DNA of 64,000 nucleotides from Bryobacteraceae bacterium (GCA_029975915.1 JARKOC010000367.1:1-64000), one strand, 5' to 3'. Shown: positions 1 through 9,104, counted from the first letter of the stretch. Notes: generated by a model from the letters alone, not told the origin. Program-made: numbers and translations.

Positions 1-1910
1 TCGCCTCCATCGATACCCTTCGCGACGAAATCGTCGCCCTTGAGTCTGCTCTTGACGAGGCTCAGTCGGCCGTCGCGCGCGCCAAATCCGATCTCGACAG
101 GCTTGGCCAGTCGCTTTCCGAGTCCACCCTTTTGACCCAGCAGCGCGACTCCCTCGCTCCGCTGATCGCCGCCAGAACAAAGGAAGTCGATCTGCTCTCG
201 GATGCCGTTTCGACCGTAGAAAAGGCGCAATCCGAGCTTGCCGCGCTCCGTCCGGAACTGGAGGGCATTTCCGCCGGGGACGCCGCCGAACTCGATGCCC
301 GCATAGAAGAGGCGAATTCGAAACTGGCGGGCGTGAGCGAGCAGTACCGCCTGGCACTAGCCTTCCACGCGCTTCAGGCCGAACGCGCCGCGCTCGATGC
401 CCGTCTGGCCGCCATCCGTGAAGCGCAGGCCGCCATCGCCGGACTGGAAGGCGAACTCCGCGGGCTCAATGCGCCGCCGCCCACTCAACTCGCCCGATTG
501 AAGGACCTCACGGCACGCCTGGCCCAGTTGGCGGCGTCGCTCGAAAGCGCATCACTCCGCCTTGAGGTCACTCCCATCGGCCCTATCCCGATCGAAATTC
601 AGGAAGGCGACCAGCCCGGAGTTCATCCGCTCGACCCCGGCGTGCCTCGCATGTTCACGGCCTCCCCCAGATTACGGTTTTCGATTGCCGGCGTGGGCGA
701 GTTCACCGTGACGGGTCCGGCGAGTTCGGCGGCGGAGCTGAAAGACGGGATCGCCGCCGCCCTCTCCGAGCGCGATGCCCTCGCCGCAACACTGGGGACT
801 TCGGACATTGCCGAACTCGATCGCCGGTCGGCGCGGGCCACGGAGATTGAGGCGCATTTGAAGGTGACCAAGGCGGCGCTCGACCGCGAACTGAGCGGCG
901 AATCTGAATCGGAGATCCAGTCGCGCCTGGTCTCCACGTTAGTTGCGCTGGAGGCCCATTACGTTCAGTTCCCCGGCTGGAAGACGCGGATGCCGGATGT
1001 CGAAGAGATCAAGTCGCGCATAGCGCCGCTGGCTATCGACGCAGCCGGGCTGGTCGAACTTCGGACCCGCCTATCGGCTCTGACTCAGTCCATCGAATCG
1101 GCTTCCGCCCGGCTGTCGGAGACTCTGGCCCGGCACGGCGCGGCCTCTCTGGATGATTTGAAACGGGCCGAATCGAGCTTGCGGACGGAACTTGCCGGCC
1201 TGATCGACAAGATGGCTTCGGTCAACAGCCGGATCTCGGCTCTCCCACCGGATCTGGTTGAACAGGCGCAGCGCCTGAGCGCCGAGGTGGCCATGCAAAG
1301 CGGCAGGGCCCAGCAAGCCTCCCAACTGCTGCACCAGAGGCGAGGCCAACTCGAAGAGAAGCTGTCCAAGGCGCCGGCCTCCTCTCTCGGCGACGTCGAA
1401 GCCGAACTCACGTCACTAAGCGCCCGGCTTGATCGGGAAAGACTCGCGGCCCAGGCCTGGCGCTTACTCCGCGATGCCGCCCACGAAGGCCGGGACAGGA
1501 TGCTGGCCGGCGTCGCCACACCGGTTTCCGAACGCGCCACGGCGATTCTGGCATCCGTCGGCGTAACGCAACTTGGACCGGTTCAACTCACAACGGCGTT
1601 GGAACCGGCGCCGATGTCGCCCGGCGGCGCTCCGGCTCCCGTCGATCTTGACCAGATTTCGGGCGGCGAAGCGGAGCAGGTCCACTTCGCGGTGCGGCTG
1701 GCGCTGGCGGAACTGCTTGCCCGCGACGAACCGCAATTGGTGGTCTTCGACGACGTGTTGCTCTCAACCGACGACAACCGGCTCGCCCGCATGCTGGAGT
1801 TGCTTGAATCCTCTCTTGACAGGCTTCAGGTGCTCATACTGACGTGCCATCCAGAGCGGTACAGAAGCCGCTCGAGTTCGCCGCGCCTGATTGGTCTCGG
1901 ACCGCAGTGA
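1..1910 (+). CDS. SMC/SbcC/YhaN-like AAA ATPase, C-terminal part (5' end outside window)
   Basis: The reading frame is open from the left edge (first codon at position 3), so the start lies upstream; about 635 residues are visible. Most of this is Ala/Glu/Leu/Arg-rich heptad-like sequence typical of long coiled-coil arms. The C-terminal ATPase half-site is clear: an ABC signature (ISGGEAEQ, near 1657), a Walker B with D-loop (LVVFDDVLLSTDD, near 1738) and an H-loop (LTCHPE, near 1838). This arrangement is that of RecF/SbcC/YhaN-type DNA-repair ATPases, in which the N-terminal Walker A pairs with this lobe. The usual nuclease partner would be upstream and cannot be seen. The exact subfamily is uncertain. 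Confidence 0.8.
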   Translation, partial: ASIDTLRDEIVALESALDEAQSAVARAKSDLDRLGQSLSESTLLTQQRDSLAPLIAARTKEVDLLSDAVSTVEKAQSELAALRPELEGISAGDAAELDARIEEANSKLAGVSEQYRLALAFHALQAERAALDARLAAIREAQAAIAGLEGELRGLNAPPPTQLARLKDLTARLAQLAASLESASLRLEVTPIGPIPIEIQEGDQPGVHPLDPGVPRMFTASPRLRFSIAGVGEFTVTGPASSAAELKDGIAAALSERDALAATLGTSDIAELDRRSARATEIEAHLKVTKAALDRELSGESESEIQSRLVSTLVALEAHYVQFPGWKTRMPDVEEIKSRIAPLAIDAAGLVELRTRLSALTQSIESASARLSETLARHGAASLDDLKRAESSLRTELAGLIDKMASVNSRISALPPDLVEQAQRLSAEVAMQSGRAQQASQLLHQRRGQLEEKLSKAPASSLGDVEAELTSLSARLDRERLAAQAWRLLRDAAHEGRDRMLAGVATPVSERATAILASVGVTQLGPVQLTTALEPAPMSPGGAPAPVDLDQISGGEAEQVHFAVRLALAELLARDEPQLVVFDDVLLSTDDNRLARMLELLESSLDRLQVLILTCHPERYRSRSSSPRLIGLGPQ

Positions 1911-1911
1911 C

Positions 1912-2661
1912 CTACCGCAGCGCGGCGAGCAGATTTCGAGAAGTCACAGTCGGACACCAGTAACGCTCGATGTGTTCGATCACGAGATTGGTGCCCTGCT
2001 CGTGGGTGACGAATGGCCGGTCAGCGGGGTTGTACATCGAATCCGTCAGATCGCGGATCAGGACGCAACGGACGCCCCAACGGGTCATCTGCTTAATAGC
2101 AAAGGTCCGGTTGAGGATGCACATGTTGGTGTGCACGCCGAGGATGAAGAGCGTCTCGATACCGCGGGCCTTGAGGATGGAATAGACCTCCTCGCCCTTG
2201 TCGGTGACGAAATCCCCGGGGGCGATTGGTATGCCGGGATGCTGGCGGGTCCAGGCCTTGTATGTCTTGTCGCCGGTGTCACAGCCTCCGCCGGCGTCGT
2301 CGATCGGCAGCGGCGGGGCGGTAATTTCGAGCGGGGCTGGCGGTTGCGCCTTCGGCATGGCCACGGCGGCGCGGCGCTGAGGCGTTTCCCGGTAGAACTC
2401 CATCGTGTCCGACGGCGCGTGGATGATGACCGCTCCCTTACGGCGCGCCGCATCCAGCAAAGGCTTGGCCTTCTCGACGATCGGGCCAAGACGTTCATTC
2501 GCGCCGCGGCACCAGTGCTTGTCCCACATGTCACAGAGGATGAAGGCTGATTTCGAGGGATGGAACTCGGAGTGAGGCTCAGCGGGTCCTGACTCGCTGC
2601 GGCGGCGCAAGCGCAATGCGGGCGTGGCGGCGAGAGCCAAGAGAAATCCGCGGCGGTCCAC
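1912..2661 (-). CDS. Isochorismatase-family cysteine hydrolase, probably exported
   Basis: A 249-residue protein of the isochorismatase-like hydrolase fold. The catalytic triad region is visible as ILCDMWDKHW (Asp44/Asp47) and GVHTNMC (nucleophile Cys181), with a Lys expected in between. I chose the GTG at 2661 because it gives a Tat-like start (VDRRGFLLAL) and sits 2 nt after the stop of the upstream gene; a longer frame to 2841 would overlap that gene by 180 nt. It is the last gene of a minus-strand operon with an oxidoreductase, a nitrilase-like enzyme and an esterase-like hydrolase. Family members hydrolyse isochorismate, nicotinamide or N-carbamoyl compounds; the substrate here cannot be told. 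Confidence 0.82.
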   Translation of the reverse strand: MDRRGFLLALAATPALRLRRRSESGPAEPHSEFHPSKSAFILCDMWDKHWCRGANERLGPIVEKAKPLLDAARRKGAVIIHAPSDTMEFYRETPQRRAAVAMPKAQPPAPLEITAPPLPIDDAGGGCDTGDKTYKAWTRQHPGIPIAPGDFVTDKGEEVYSILKARGIETLFILGVHTNMCILNRTFAIKQMTRWGVRCVLIRDLTDSMYNPADRPFVTHEQGTNLVIEHIERYWCPTVTSRNLLAALR

Positions 2662-2663
2662 GT

Positions 2664-3860
2664 CTAGACCTCCACCCTCATCGACTTCTGGTTCCACTTC
2701 ATCCTCCGGCCCTGCTTCAAGGACAGGTTGGCGAGCTGGGTTACCAGCGCCGCCTGGAAGCCCAGCCACATTGGCGCTGTAGGCGGCTTGCGGGTGCGGA
2801 CGCATTCGAGGAAGTTCTGGACGTGAAGGTCGGTGGCCCATCCGAATCCTTTGGCAGACCGCTTTTCGATTGCGGGCGTCTCTTCCGCGCCCTGGTTGAA
2901 GACCCGCAGTTCTTCCCGGCCGATGTCCATGCGCGCCTTAAGGCCATCGAGGTGGTTCATCTGGTCGTTGCGGCTCTTGTATTTCATGGCGGCATAGTTG
3001 ATGGTGAACACGCCAATGAAATCCTCCGCGTATTCCGCAGTGACGACGACGGATTCGGGCGTGTCTCCGCTGGCGGCGTGCGGCCGTCCGGCCGCCGCGG
3101 TGACTGCGAGCGGATACCCGGCGCCCATCAGCATATGGATGCCGTCATAAACGTGGGCGCCCTGGTCGGCCACGATGCCCCCGGCGAATTCAGAGTAGAG
3201 CCGCCAACGCCGGAAAATGTCCGGATTCAAGTCGCGCGGCGGAAGGTGGCCGAGCCATTGCTTCCAATCGAGCACGCCGTCAAGGCGGCTCACTTTCTCG
3301 GTGCCCAGTTGCGTATTCAGCCACCAGGAGCGGACCATGCGCACTTCGCCGAGCGTGCCGGAGGACACGATCTTGCGTCCCTCCTGATACAAGTCGTAGC
3401 TGCGGCGCTGCATTCCGACCTGAACGATGTTTCTTGACCTCTTTTCCGCCTCGACCAGTTCCACTCCCTCCTCCGGCGTGTGGCAGAGGGGCTTCTCGAC
3501 ATAAACGTCCTTGCCGGCGGCAAGCGCATCGAGCACCATGCGGTGGTGCCAATGTTCGGGCGACGCGATCAGGACGGCGTCGATCGATTTGTCGCTGAGC
3601 AACTGCCTGTAGTTGCGGTATGCCTTGGGCGCGACGCCGGCCTGGGCTTTCGAGGCGGCTGAAAGAGCGTTCTCGAGATTCGGCTCATAGACGTCGCAGA
3701 TGGCGCCGACGCGCAGATCGGGGTCTTTTTGGAAGACGCTCATAACGAACGTCCCGCGGCCGCCCGAGCCGATCACTCCGAGAGAGATCCTTCCGGTTGG
3801 CGCAGCGGACAGTGCCGCGCCGGATGCGCTCATGAGGAAGATCCGTCTCGTCTGATTCAT
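2664..3860 (-). CDS. Gfo/Idh/MocA-family oxidoreductase with Tat-like signal
   Basis: A 398-residue NAD(P)-dependent dehydrogenase of the Gfo/Idh/MocA family. An N-terminal export-type stretch (MNQTRRIFLMSASGAALSA) precedes the Rossmann dinucleotide motif GSGGRG (residues 31-36), and the EKP motif (122-124) follows on time. The C-terminal half is the usual alpha/beta substrate-binding domain with GGIVADQGAHVYD. The ATG at 3860 is preceded by GGAGGG at good spacing, which fixes the start over the longer frame to 3911. Many acidobacterial and planctomycete paralogues carry the same signal and act on sugars in the periplasm. The substrate is unknown. The gene is coupled to the isochorismatase-like gene downstream. 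Confidence 0.88.
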   Translation of the reverse strand: MNQTRRIFLMSASGAALSAAPTGRISLGVIGSGGRGTFVMSVFQKDPDLRVGAICDVYEPNLENALSAASKAQAGVAPKAYRNYRQLLSDKSIDAVLIASPEHWHHRMVLDALAAGKDVYVEKPLCHTPEEGVELVEAEKRSRNIVQVGMQRRSYDLYQEGRKIVSSGTLGEVRMVRSWWLNTQLGTEKVSRLDGVLDWKQWLGHLPPRDLNPDIFRRWRLYSEFAGGIVADQGAHVYDGIHMLMGAGYPLAVTAAAGRPHAASGDTPESVVVTAEYAEDFIGVFTINYAAMKYKSRNDQMNHLDGLKARMDIGREELRVFNQGAEETPAIEKRSAKGFGWATDLHVQNFLECVRTRKPPTAPMWLGFQAALVTQLANLSLKQGRRMKWNQKSMRVEV

Positions 3861-3924
3861 CACAAGAACCCTCCGTATTATCGAGTTACCGGGACGGGCG
3901 AGGGCGGGCAAGGCGCGGCCGCAC

Positions 3925-4881
3925 TCACTCTTCGAATTTCAGTTCACGCGTCGGCCGTTCATCGCCAGTGCGCTCGCACAGCTTCGCATACAACTCCGGG
4001 CGCCTGGACCTGCGCCAGCGGCGGCCCGTGGCCTGCTTCAGCAGCGTCAGGTCAAGATCGGCGACCACCAGGTCTTCGGCGGCGCGTCTGGATTCGGCCA
4101 GGATCCGGCCATAGGGATCGAGGATCATGGCGTTGCCCGTCCGAATCTCGTCGTCGTCCACGCCGATGCCGTTGGAAAACACCAGGAAGATGCCATTATC
4201 ATGGGCTCTGGAAGGCAGCCAGCGCATCAGCCAGCCGCGCCCCTTTTCGCCAAGAATCTCCTTCTCAATCGCCTCCGGATTCTCATGCCGCGCATGCCAG
4301 AGAGCGGCGTCGATGACACCCATCTGGTGCGGATTCGACCCGCGGCAGCCGCCGGTCTGATGCGGCGCGAGAAGCACTTCGGCGCCCATCAGCGCCGTGA
4401 TGCGGACGTTCTCAATCAGGTTGCAGTCGTAACAGATAAGGATGCCGGCCTTGACTCCGCCGGGCAGTTCGAAGACGGTGTAGCTATCGCCACACGTCAG
4501 GCTCGGATGCACGAAGGCGTGGAGTTTTCTGTGCACGGCGATGCGCCCGTCTTCCATAGCCACGACGTATGGTTTGTAGAGCTTGCCATCCTCGCCGCGC
4601 TCGATGAAGCCAGCACCGACCGAGATGCCGTGGCGCCGCGCCATGGCGATGAGCGCCCGAGTGGACGGGCCATCCGGCACAGGTTCGGCCAGCGCCGCGA
4701 AATCGTCGTGGCTCAGATTGCGCATCCACCAGTAGCCGGTGACCGAGCATTCGGGCGCAAGCATCAACCGGGCTCCCTGCCGCGCGGCCTCGGCGGCGAA
4801 AGTGTCGATTTTGGCCAGATTCGCGGTCTTGGCGCCAGGCACGGATTCCATCTGGAGCGATGCGACGCGGTAAGTATCCAT
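3925..4881 (-). CDS. Carbon-nitrogen hydrolase (nitrilase superfamily)
   Basis: A 318-residue nitrilase-superfamily enzyme. The Glu-Lys-Cys triad is complete: Glu44 in LAPEC, Lys119 in HRKLH and Cys150 in LICYDCN. It should hydrolyse a non-peptide C-N bond (amide, nitrile or N-carbamoyl) in the cytoplasm, since no signal peptide is seen. The start ATG at 4881 has AAAGGAG at ideal spacing. It lies between the esterase-like gene (59 nt upstream) and the oxidoreductase gene (64 nt downstream) on the same strand, suggesting one transcript for degradation of an amide-containing compound. The amidase subfamily is not resolved. Confidence 0.88.
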   Translation of the reverse strand: MDTYRVASLQMESVPGAKTANLAKIDTFAAEAARQGARLMLAPECSVTGYWWMRNLSHDDFAALAEPVPDGPSTRALIAMARRHGISVGAGFIERGEDGKLYKPYVVAMEDGRIAVHRKLHAFVHPSLTCGDSYTVFELPGGVKAGILICYDCNLIENVRITALMGAEVLLAPHQTGGCRGSNPHQMGVIDAALWHARHENPEAIEKEILGEKGRGWLMRWLPSRAHDNGIFLVFSNGIGVDDDEIRTGNAMILDPYGRILAESRRAAEDLVVADLDLTLLKQATGRRWRRSRRPELYAKLCERTGDERPTRELKFEE

Positions 4882-4940
4882 GGCTCCTTTGTTATCACGA
4901 GTGCAACCACGGAATCCACGGCCGTGGCGCGGCGGCTCAG

Positions 4941-5891
4941 TTACACGCGCGCCAGGGAGGCGGCCAAAAAGCCGTAGGCCTCGTCGCGGACCGGCGCAGG
5001 AAAGTCATGCCCGGCCTCGGGATGCCTGACGATAATGCGGTTTCGGGAGTGCTCCCTCGACAGAGCCGACTGAACGGCCTCATCCACGCCGGTTGGGTCG
5101 AAGTTCGAGTCGCCCAGCGGAGCATTGACGAACACGGGCCGGGGGGAGATCGCTTCCAGGACATCACTGAAATCAAACGGCATCCTGGCTGGAGACTTGC
5201 CATATTCGGAAGCGATTCTGGGCATGTAGCCCCGGTGGGACCACCCGGTCAAGTCCCCGCCCATGTAACGGTGGAAGGAAGTGAAACCGCAGCTTGTGAC
5301 CACGGCACGTATGCGCTCATCGAAAGCGGCGAGGAACAAGGCGTTGTGGCCGCCGAGGGAGTGCCCGATGGCGCCAATCCGCACGGAATCGACTTCCGGC
5401 AAGGATTGCAGAACATCGACGGCCCGCATATGGTTCACGATCCCCTTCATCGTTGCGCTGGCGTAGCCTCGTGCATAGACGTCGATCTTGTAGCCGCCGA
5501 ATCCGGGGTAGTCGGAGGCGACTGTGACGAAGCCTAGCCGGGCGAGTTCGGCAGCGTAATGCAGGTTCGGCTTGCCGCCAAGGCCCGCAGGTTCTGCCTT
5601 GCCGATCGCCGTGGTCTGGTGGAGGCAGACGACGGCAGGAAGCTTGGTCCGAGGCTGGTGAGGGATAAGAAGGTAAGCGGGCACGTGATCATCCGGCTCT
5701 GCCTGGAAGGAGATGAGCCGGATGGAATAGCCATCGGAATTTTGGGTGTCGTGGACCTTCAGTTGGAGGTCTGGGCGCGGGCCGGCTGGAAGCGGTCCCA
5801 TGACGAGTTCCATGTTGGCCAGGATCTGGCGGCGGCGAGAGGAGAACTGGCGGAGGGGGAGAGCCGCGATGGCGAAGCAACGACGGGTCAT
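4941..5891 (-). CDS. Alpha/beta hydrolase, acetyl-esterase / dienelactone-hydrolase-like
   Basis: A 316-residue alpha/beta hydrolase. The nucleophile elbow GHSLGG places Ser178, and the late His is His295 in AGHDF; the acid is probably the Asp in GDSNFDPTG. A lid-like N-terminal segment (about 1-70) resembles the DUF/acetylxylan-esterase-like exported hydrolases of Acidobacteria. The MTRRCFAIAAL start is weakly Tat-like but lacks a long hydrophobic core, so export is uncertain. It is the first protein gene of the minus-strand operon and starts only 20 nt after the 3' end of tRNA-Pro. Confidence 0.8.
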   Translation of the reverse strand: MTRRCFAIAALPLRQFSSRRRQILANMELVMGPLPAGPRPDLQLKVHDTQNSDGYSIRLISFQAEPDDHVPAYLLIPHQPRTKLPAVVCLHQTTAIGKAEPAGLGGKPNLHYAAELARLGFVTVASDYPGFGGYKIDVYARGYASATMKGIVNHMRAVDVLQSLPEVDSVRIGAIGHSLGGHNALFLAAFDERIRAVVTSCGFTSFHRYMGGDLTGWSHRGYMPRIASEYGKSPARMPFDFSDVLEAISPRPVFVNAPLGDSNFDPTGVDEAVQSALSREHSRNRIIVRHPEAGHDFPAPVRDEAYGFLAASLARV

Positions 5892-5911
5892 CGATTGGCA
5901 GCTGGTTTGAA

Positions 5912-5988
5912 TGGTCGGGGCGGTCAGATTCGAACTGACGACCCTCTGCTCCCAAAGCAGATGCGCTACCGGGCTGCGCCACGCCCCG
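5912..5988 (-). tRNA. tRNA-Pro (anticodon TGG)
   Basis: A 77-nt cloverleaf on the minus strand with the CCA end encoded (5912-5914). The acceptor stem CGGGGCG/CGCCCCG is perfect, the T-loop GTTCGAATC-type sequence is present, and the anticodon loop TTTGGGA (5950-5956) gives TGG. A following hydrolase gene on the same strand starts 20 nt downstream, so the tRNA may be processed from a shared transcript. Confidence 0.97.
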
Positions 5989-6027
5989 ACCTTTTCATTG
6001 TACTCGCCGGGCGGGCCGGCGGGACGG

Positions 6028-7008
6028 TCAGTTCGCCACCGGCGGATGCTTCTCCACGGAGTTGTAAACCGGTTTCAGGGTCCGCAGGTAGGCGTACATC
6101 GCCTTCAGTTCGGTGGTTTCGAGTTTGGAGAGCTCCATCCACGGCATCAAGGTGAAGGTCGCCTGCGTGGCTGCCGGAGCCGATTGGGCGGTCAACTCCG
6201 AGTGGCTCTTGAAAGTGGATACAAAGCGATCTTCGGACCACTTGCCAATACCGGTTTCGTCATCCGGCGTGATGTTGGCGCTCCGAACAAGGAATCCGGC
6301 GATCCGGAACTCCTCCCCGCCTGCGAATTCCTTTCCGGCGATGATCTCGCCACGCTCCTTGGGTGTGTGGCATCCGGCGCATTCGCCCAAAGCAACCAGA
6401 TACTGCCCATACTTCACCGGGTCGTTTTTGTCCGGGTTGGGGACTCGCGACGAAACTGGCTTCGGGGCAAAGCGGACCAGCAAGCTGACCGGGAAGTCGA
6501 GCGTGGTGGTTGGCAACTGGCTTCTGATGGGCTTTAACGTGTTCAAGAAGGCGACGAGCGATTCCACGTCCTCGTCGCTCATGTGCGCATACTCCTGGTA
6601 CGGCATGAGCGGGAAGAGCGGACGTCCATCTTTTGAAACGCCCTCGCGGATGGCCCGCATCTTCTCGCCGTCGGTCCAGCGGCCGAGACCGGTTTCGGGA
6701 TCCGGAGTGATGTTGGGCGCAATGATCCGCCCCGGGAATCCCAACTCCGCGGGGAACTCGAAGCCAGAGCCCCTCCCAGCCTCGATAGCAGGCGCCATCA
6801 TCTTGCTCCAATCACGCGGGGAGTGGCATCCATCGCAGTGCGCGACATTTTCATAAATATGACGGCCGCGAGCGATTCTGTCGGGCGTCATCGGGACTCG
6901 AACGCTTCCCGCCGCTTTCATTTTCGGAGTCGTGGCGGCCAGGAACGCGATGGCGCCACCTATCACGGTGACGGCAACAAAGCCGCACCAAAGGATCGAT
7001 TTCTTCAT
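6028..7008 (-). CDS. Dihaem cytochrome c, membrane-anchored
   Basis: A 326-residue c-type cytochrome with two haem sites, CDGCH (58-62) and CAGCH (210-214), each followed by a Met-containing segment (LMPYQEY and LMPWMEL) that can give the sixth ligand. An uncleaved or cleavable N-terminal membrane segment spans about residues 5-25. The layout matches the cytochrome subunits of membrane alcohol/aldehyde or sugar dehydrogenases, which pass electrons in the periplasm. I chose the ATG at 7008 because GGAGG lies just upstream; the longer frame to 7092 adds residues without a signal. No dehydrogenase partner is adjacent, so the electron donor is unknown. Confidence 0.88.
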   Translation of the reverse strand: MKKSILWCGFVAVTVIGGAIAFLAATTPKMKAAGSVRVPMTPDRIARGRHIYENVAHCDGCHSPRDWSKMMAPAIEAGRGSGFEFPAELGFPGRIIAPNITPDPETGLGRWTDGEKMRAIREGVSKDGRPLFPLMPYQEYAHMSDEDVESLVAFLNTLKPIRSQLPTTTLDFPVSLLVRFAPKPVSSRVPNPDKNDPVKYGQYLVALGECAGCHTPKERGEIIAGKEFAGGEEFRIAGFLVRSANITPDDETGIGKWSEDRFVSTFKSHSELTAQSAPAATQATFTLMPWMELSKLETTELKAMYAYLRTLKPVYNSVEKHPPVAN

Positions 7009-7113
7009 GCATCCTCCAATACCCGTTCCCAGGGCGCACAAGGGCGCGTTCGGGTGTTGATACTTCATACACCTAAACGTGCAGAATGGCAAGAAGTTCG
7101 ATCTTTGAGAGCG

Positions 7114-7440
7114 TCAGGCCTTGTAAAGGTACTTAATGTAGGACTTGTAAACCAGCAGGTTGGGGCCGTCCTCGCGGGTTAACTTAAGGCAGAGTTTGTC
7201 ATACCACTCGATGTAGCCGTGGAGTTCCTCGCCGTCGAGGAGCACGACGACCATCGGGGTTTTCGCCTGCATCTGCTTAATGTAGTAGAAGTTCTCGGCG
7301 TTGGTGGTATCTGGGGGAGTCTGCTTGGGCTTGACCGGCTTGGCTGCGGGGGCGGTTACGCGGGGATTGCGGGGCCCACTGGCTTCCTTCACCGCCTGTG
7401 CGAGGGGCGGACGAATCAAACGGCGGTTGGGCGATTCCAA
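7114..7440 (-). CDS. hfq: Hfq-family (LSm) RNA chaperone, divergent, with N-terminal extension
   Basis: About 108 residues if the TTG at 7440 is used, which has AGGAG well placed upstream; the GTG at 7488 would add 16 residues but has no visible ribosome site. The C-terminal 60 residues fit the Hfq Sm fold: FYYIKQMQAKTPMVVVL, then the Sm1-type LDGEELHGYIEWYD, then Sm2-type LLVYKSYIKYLYK. The hallmark YKH of Hfq is YKS here. The first 45 residues are Pro/Arg/Lys-rich and probably disordered. Hfq hexamers pair small RNAs with mRNAs. The assignment is by pattern; subfamily details are uncertain. Confidence 0.75.
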   Translation of the reverse strand: MESPNRRLIRPPLAQAVKEASGPRNPRVTAPAAKPVKPKQTPPDTTNAENFYYIKQMQAKTPMVVVLLDGEELHGYIEWYDKLCLKLTREDGPNLLVYKSYIKYLYKA

Positions 7441-7629
7441 GTGGGGGCTCCTGACTCCGGCTGGTCCGGATCTTTCGATCCGGTTCACGGTTGACGATCT
7501 ACTGACCTATTGATATCACACCATTTCGGGCCCTTCAAGTGCCTTCGGCCCGGTCAGGGAAACTGGACACGACAGTAGCATTGATGGTGGTATCATCTTT
7601 CGCACAGGCAAGAAAGGGCACAACCATAC

Positions 7630-8886
7630 ATGCAACTCAAAGTTCTCTCGTTCGTGCTTGCCGGCGGGAAAGGAACCCGTCTTTACCCCCTGACGAAGGA
7701 GCGCGCCAAACCAGCCGTGCCGTTTGGCGGGCAGTACCGGATCATTGACTTCGTCCTATCGAACCTCATCAATTCCGGCATTTATTCCGTGTATGTCCTG
7801 ATTCAGTTCAAGTCCCAATCGCTGCTTCAGCATCTGCGGGACGGATGGGAGTTTTCCGGCCTGCTGAAGAATCACTTCGTCATCCCCGTGCCGGCGCAGA
7901 TGAGGTCGCCGGGTGAGACGTGGTACAAGGGCACCGCCGATGCGATCTATCAGAACTTGAATCTCATCGAGCAGTCGGATCCGCACGTAGTTGCCGTCTT
8001 TGGAGCCGATCATATTTACCGGATGAACATCAGGGCGATGATCGAGTACCACGAGCAGAAAAGGGCGCAGGCAACAGTGGCCGCGATTCCGGTGCCGAAA
8101 GCGCTGGCGTCTGAATTTGGCGTGATCGAAACAGCGCCTAATGGCAGGATTCTGGCATTCCACGAGAAGAACCCGAATGCCCCGACAATGCCCGGCAACG
8201 AAGACATGGTGCTGGCATCGATGGGCAACTACATTTTTTCGACCGCGCCGCTGCTCCGCTATCTGCACGAAGACGCCAAGATGAAGGACACCGCCCACGA
8301 TTTCGGCCGTAACATTCTGCCGCGATGGGTGGAGCGGGGTGACGTGTATGCCTATGATTTCCAGACCAACCGGATTCCGGGCGATCCGGCCGGCGCTTCC
8401 GGCTACTGGCGGGACGTTGGCACGATTGACGCCTATTACGAAGCAACAATGGATCTTCGGAGTGTCACGCCCGCACTGAACCTCTACAATCGCCGCTGGC
8501 CGCTGCGCACGGCCGGCTACGACGATGCGCCAGTGAAGTTCACCTTTGATGAAGAAGGGCGCCGGGGCGCGGCGATCGATTCCATCGTCAGTTCAGGCTC
8601 CATTCTGTCGGGGGGGCAGGTGCGCAACTCCGTTCTGGGCCGCGGCGTGAGAGTGCACACGGGGGCTATGGTCGATGACTGCATCCTGTTCGACAATTGC
8701 GACATCGGCCGCCGTGCGAAGATCCGCAGAGCAATTCTGGACAAGAATGTGATCGTCGCCGAGGACACCGTCATTGGCTACAACCTGGAGGACGATGCGA
8801 GGCGTGGCTATCATGTCACGGAGTCAGGCATTGTCGTAGTCGAGGGGCAACGGTCGAGGGTGGATCTCGCGTCGCTGAGCCTCTGA
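7630..8886 (+). CDS. glgC: Glucose-1-phosphate adenylyltransferase (ADP-glucose pyrophosphorylase)
   Basis: A 418-residue enzyme that makes ADP-glucose from ATP and glucose-1-phosphate, the committed step of bacterial glycogen synthesis. The N-terminal nucleotidyltransferase signature LAGGKGTRLYPLT and the allosteric/active-site stretch RAKPAVPFGGQYRIIDF are intact. So are the FGADHIYRMN metal-binding region and the C-terminal left-handed beta-helix (GGQVRNSVLGRGVRV onward). Length matches the family. It stands alone; glycogen synthase and branching enzyme are not in the window. The start has an AAGAAAGGG-type ribosome site. Confidence 0.95.
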   Translation: MQLKVLSFVLAGGKGTRLYPLTKERAKPAVPFGGQYRIIDFVLSNLINSGIYSVYVLIQFKSQSLLQHLRDGWEFSGLLKNHFVIPVPAQMRSPGETWYKGTADAIYQNLNLIEQSDPHVVAVFGADHIYRMNIRAMIEYHEQKRAQATVAAIPVPKALASEFGVIETAPNGRILAFHEKNPNAPTMPGNEDMVLASMGNYIFSTAPLLRYLHEDAKMKDTAHDFGRNILPRWVERGDVYAYDFQTNRIPGDPAGASGYWRDVGTIDAYYEATMDLRSVTPALNLYNRRWPLRTAGYDDAPVKFTFDEEGRRGAAIDSIVSSGSILSGGQVRNSVLGRGVRVHTGAMVDDCILFDNCDIGRRAKIRRAILDKNVIVAEDTVIGYNLEDDARRGYHVTESGIVVVEGQRSRVDLASLSL

Positions 8887-9104
8887 GAGCCGGCGCTGTC
8901 AAAGTCCAGGCCGGTCAGGATGCGGGCGCCCGGTCTCTCGAAAACCATCTCCGGGATCCGCCCTCTTCGCTCGCGGACTCGGCTTGTTAGGGGCGGATCT
9001 TCTCTATCTTTGGCATCCCCGACGGGGCCAACCGGGCTCGCCTCGGACGATTTGGAACCAGGGGCTGACCAGGCTCATCCTTTCTTCATGGATAGACTGA
9101 ATCT

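Noticed and set aside
1891..2550. 219-codon plus-strand frame after the ATPase gene
   Set aside because: It is the antisense shadow of the isochorismatase-like gene and has no family character.
2662..2841. N-terminal extension of the isochorismatase-like gene
   Set aside because: It would overlap the 3' end of the oxidoreductase gene; the GTG at 2661 with a Tat-like start and tight spacing is better.
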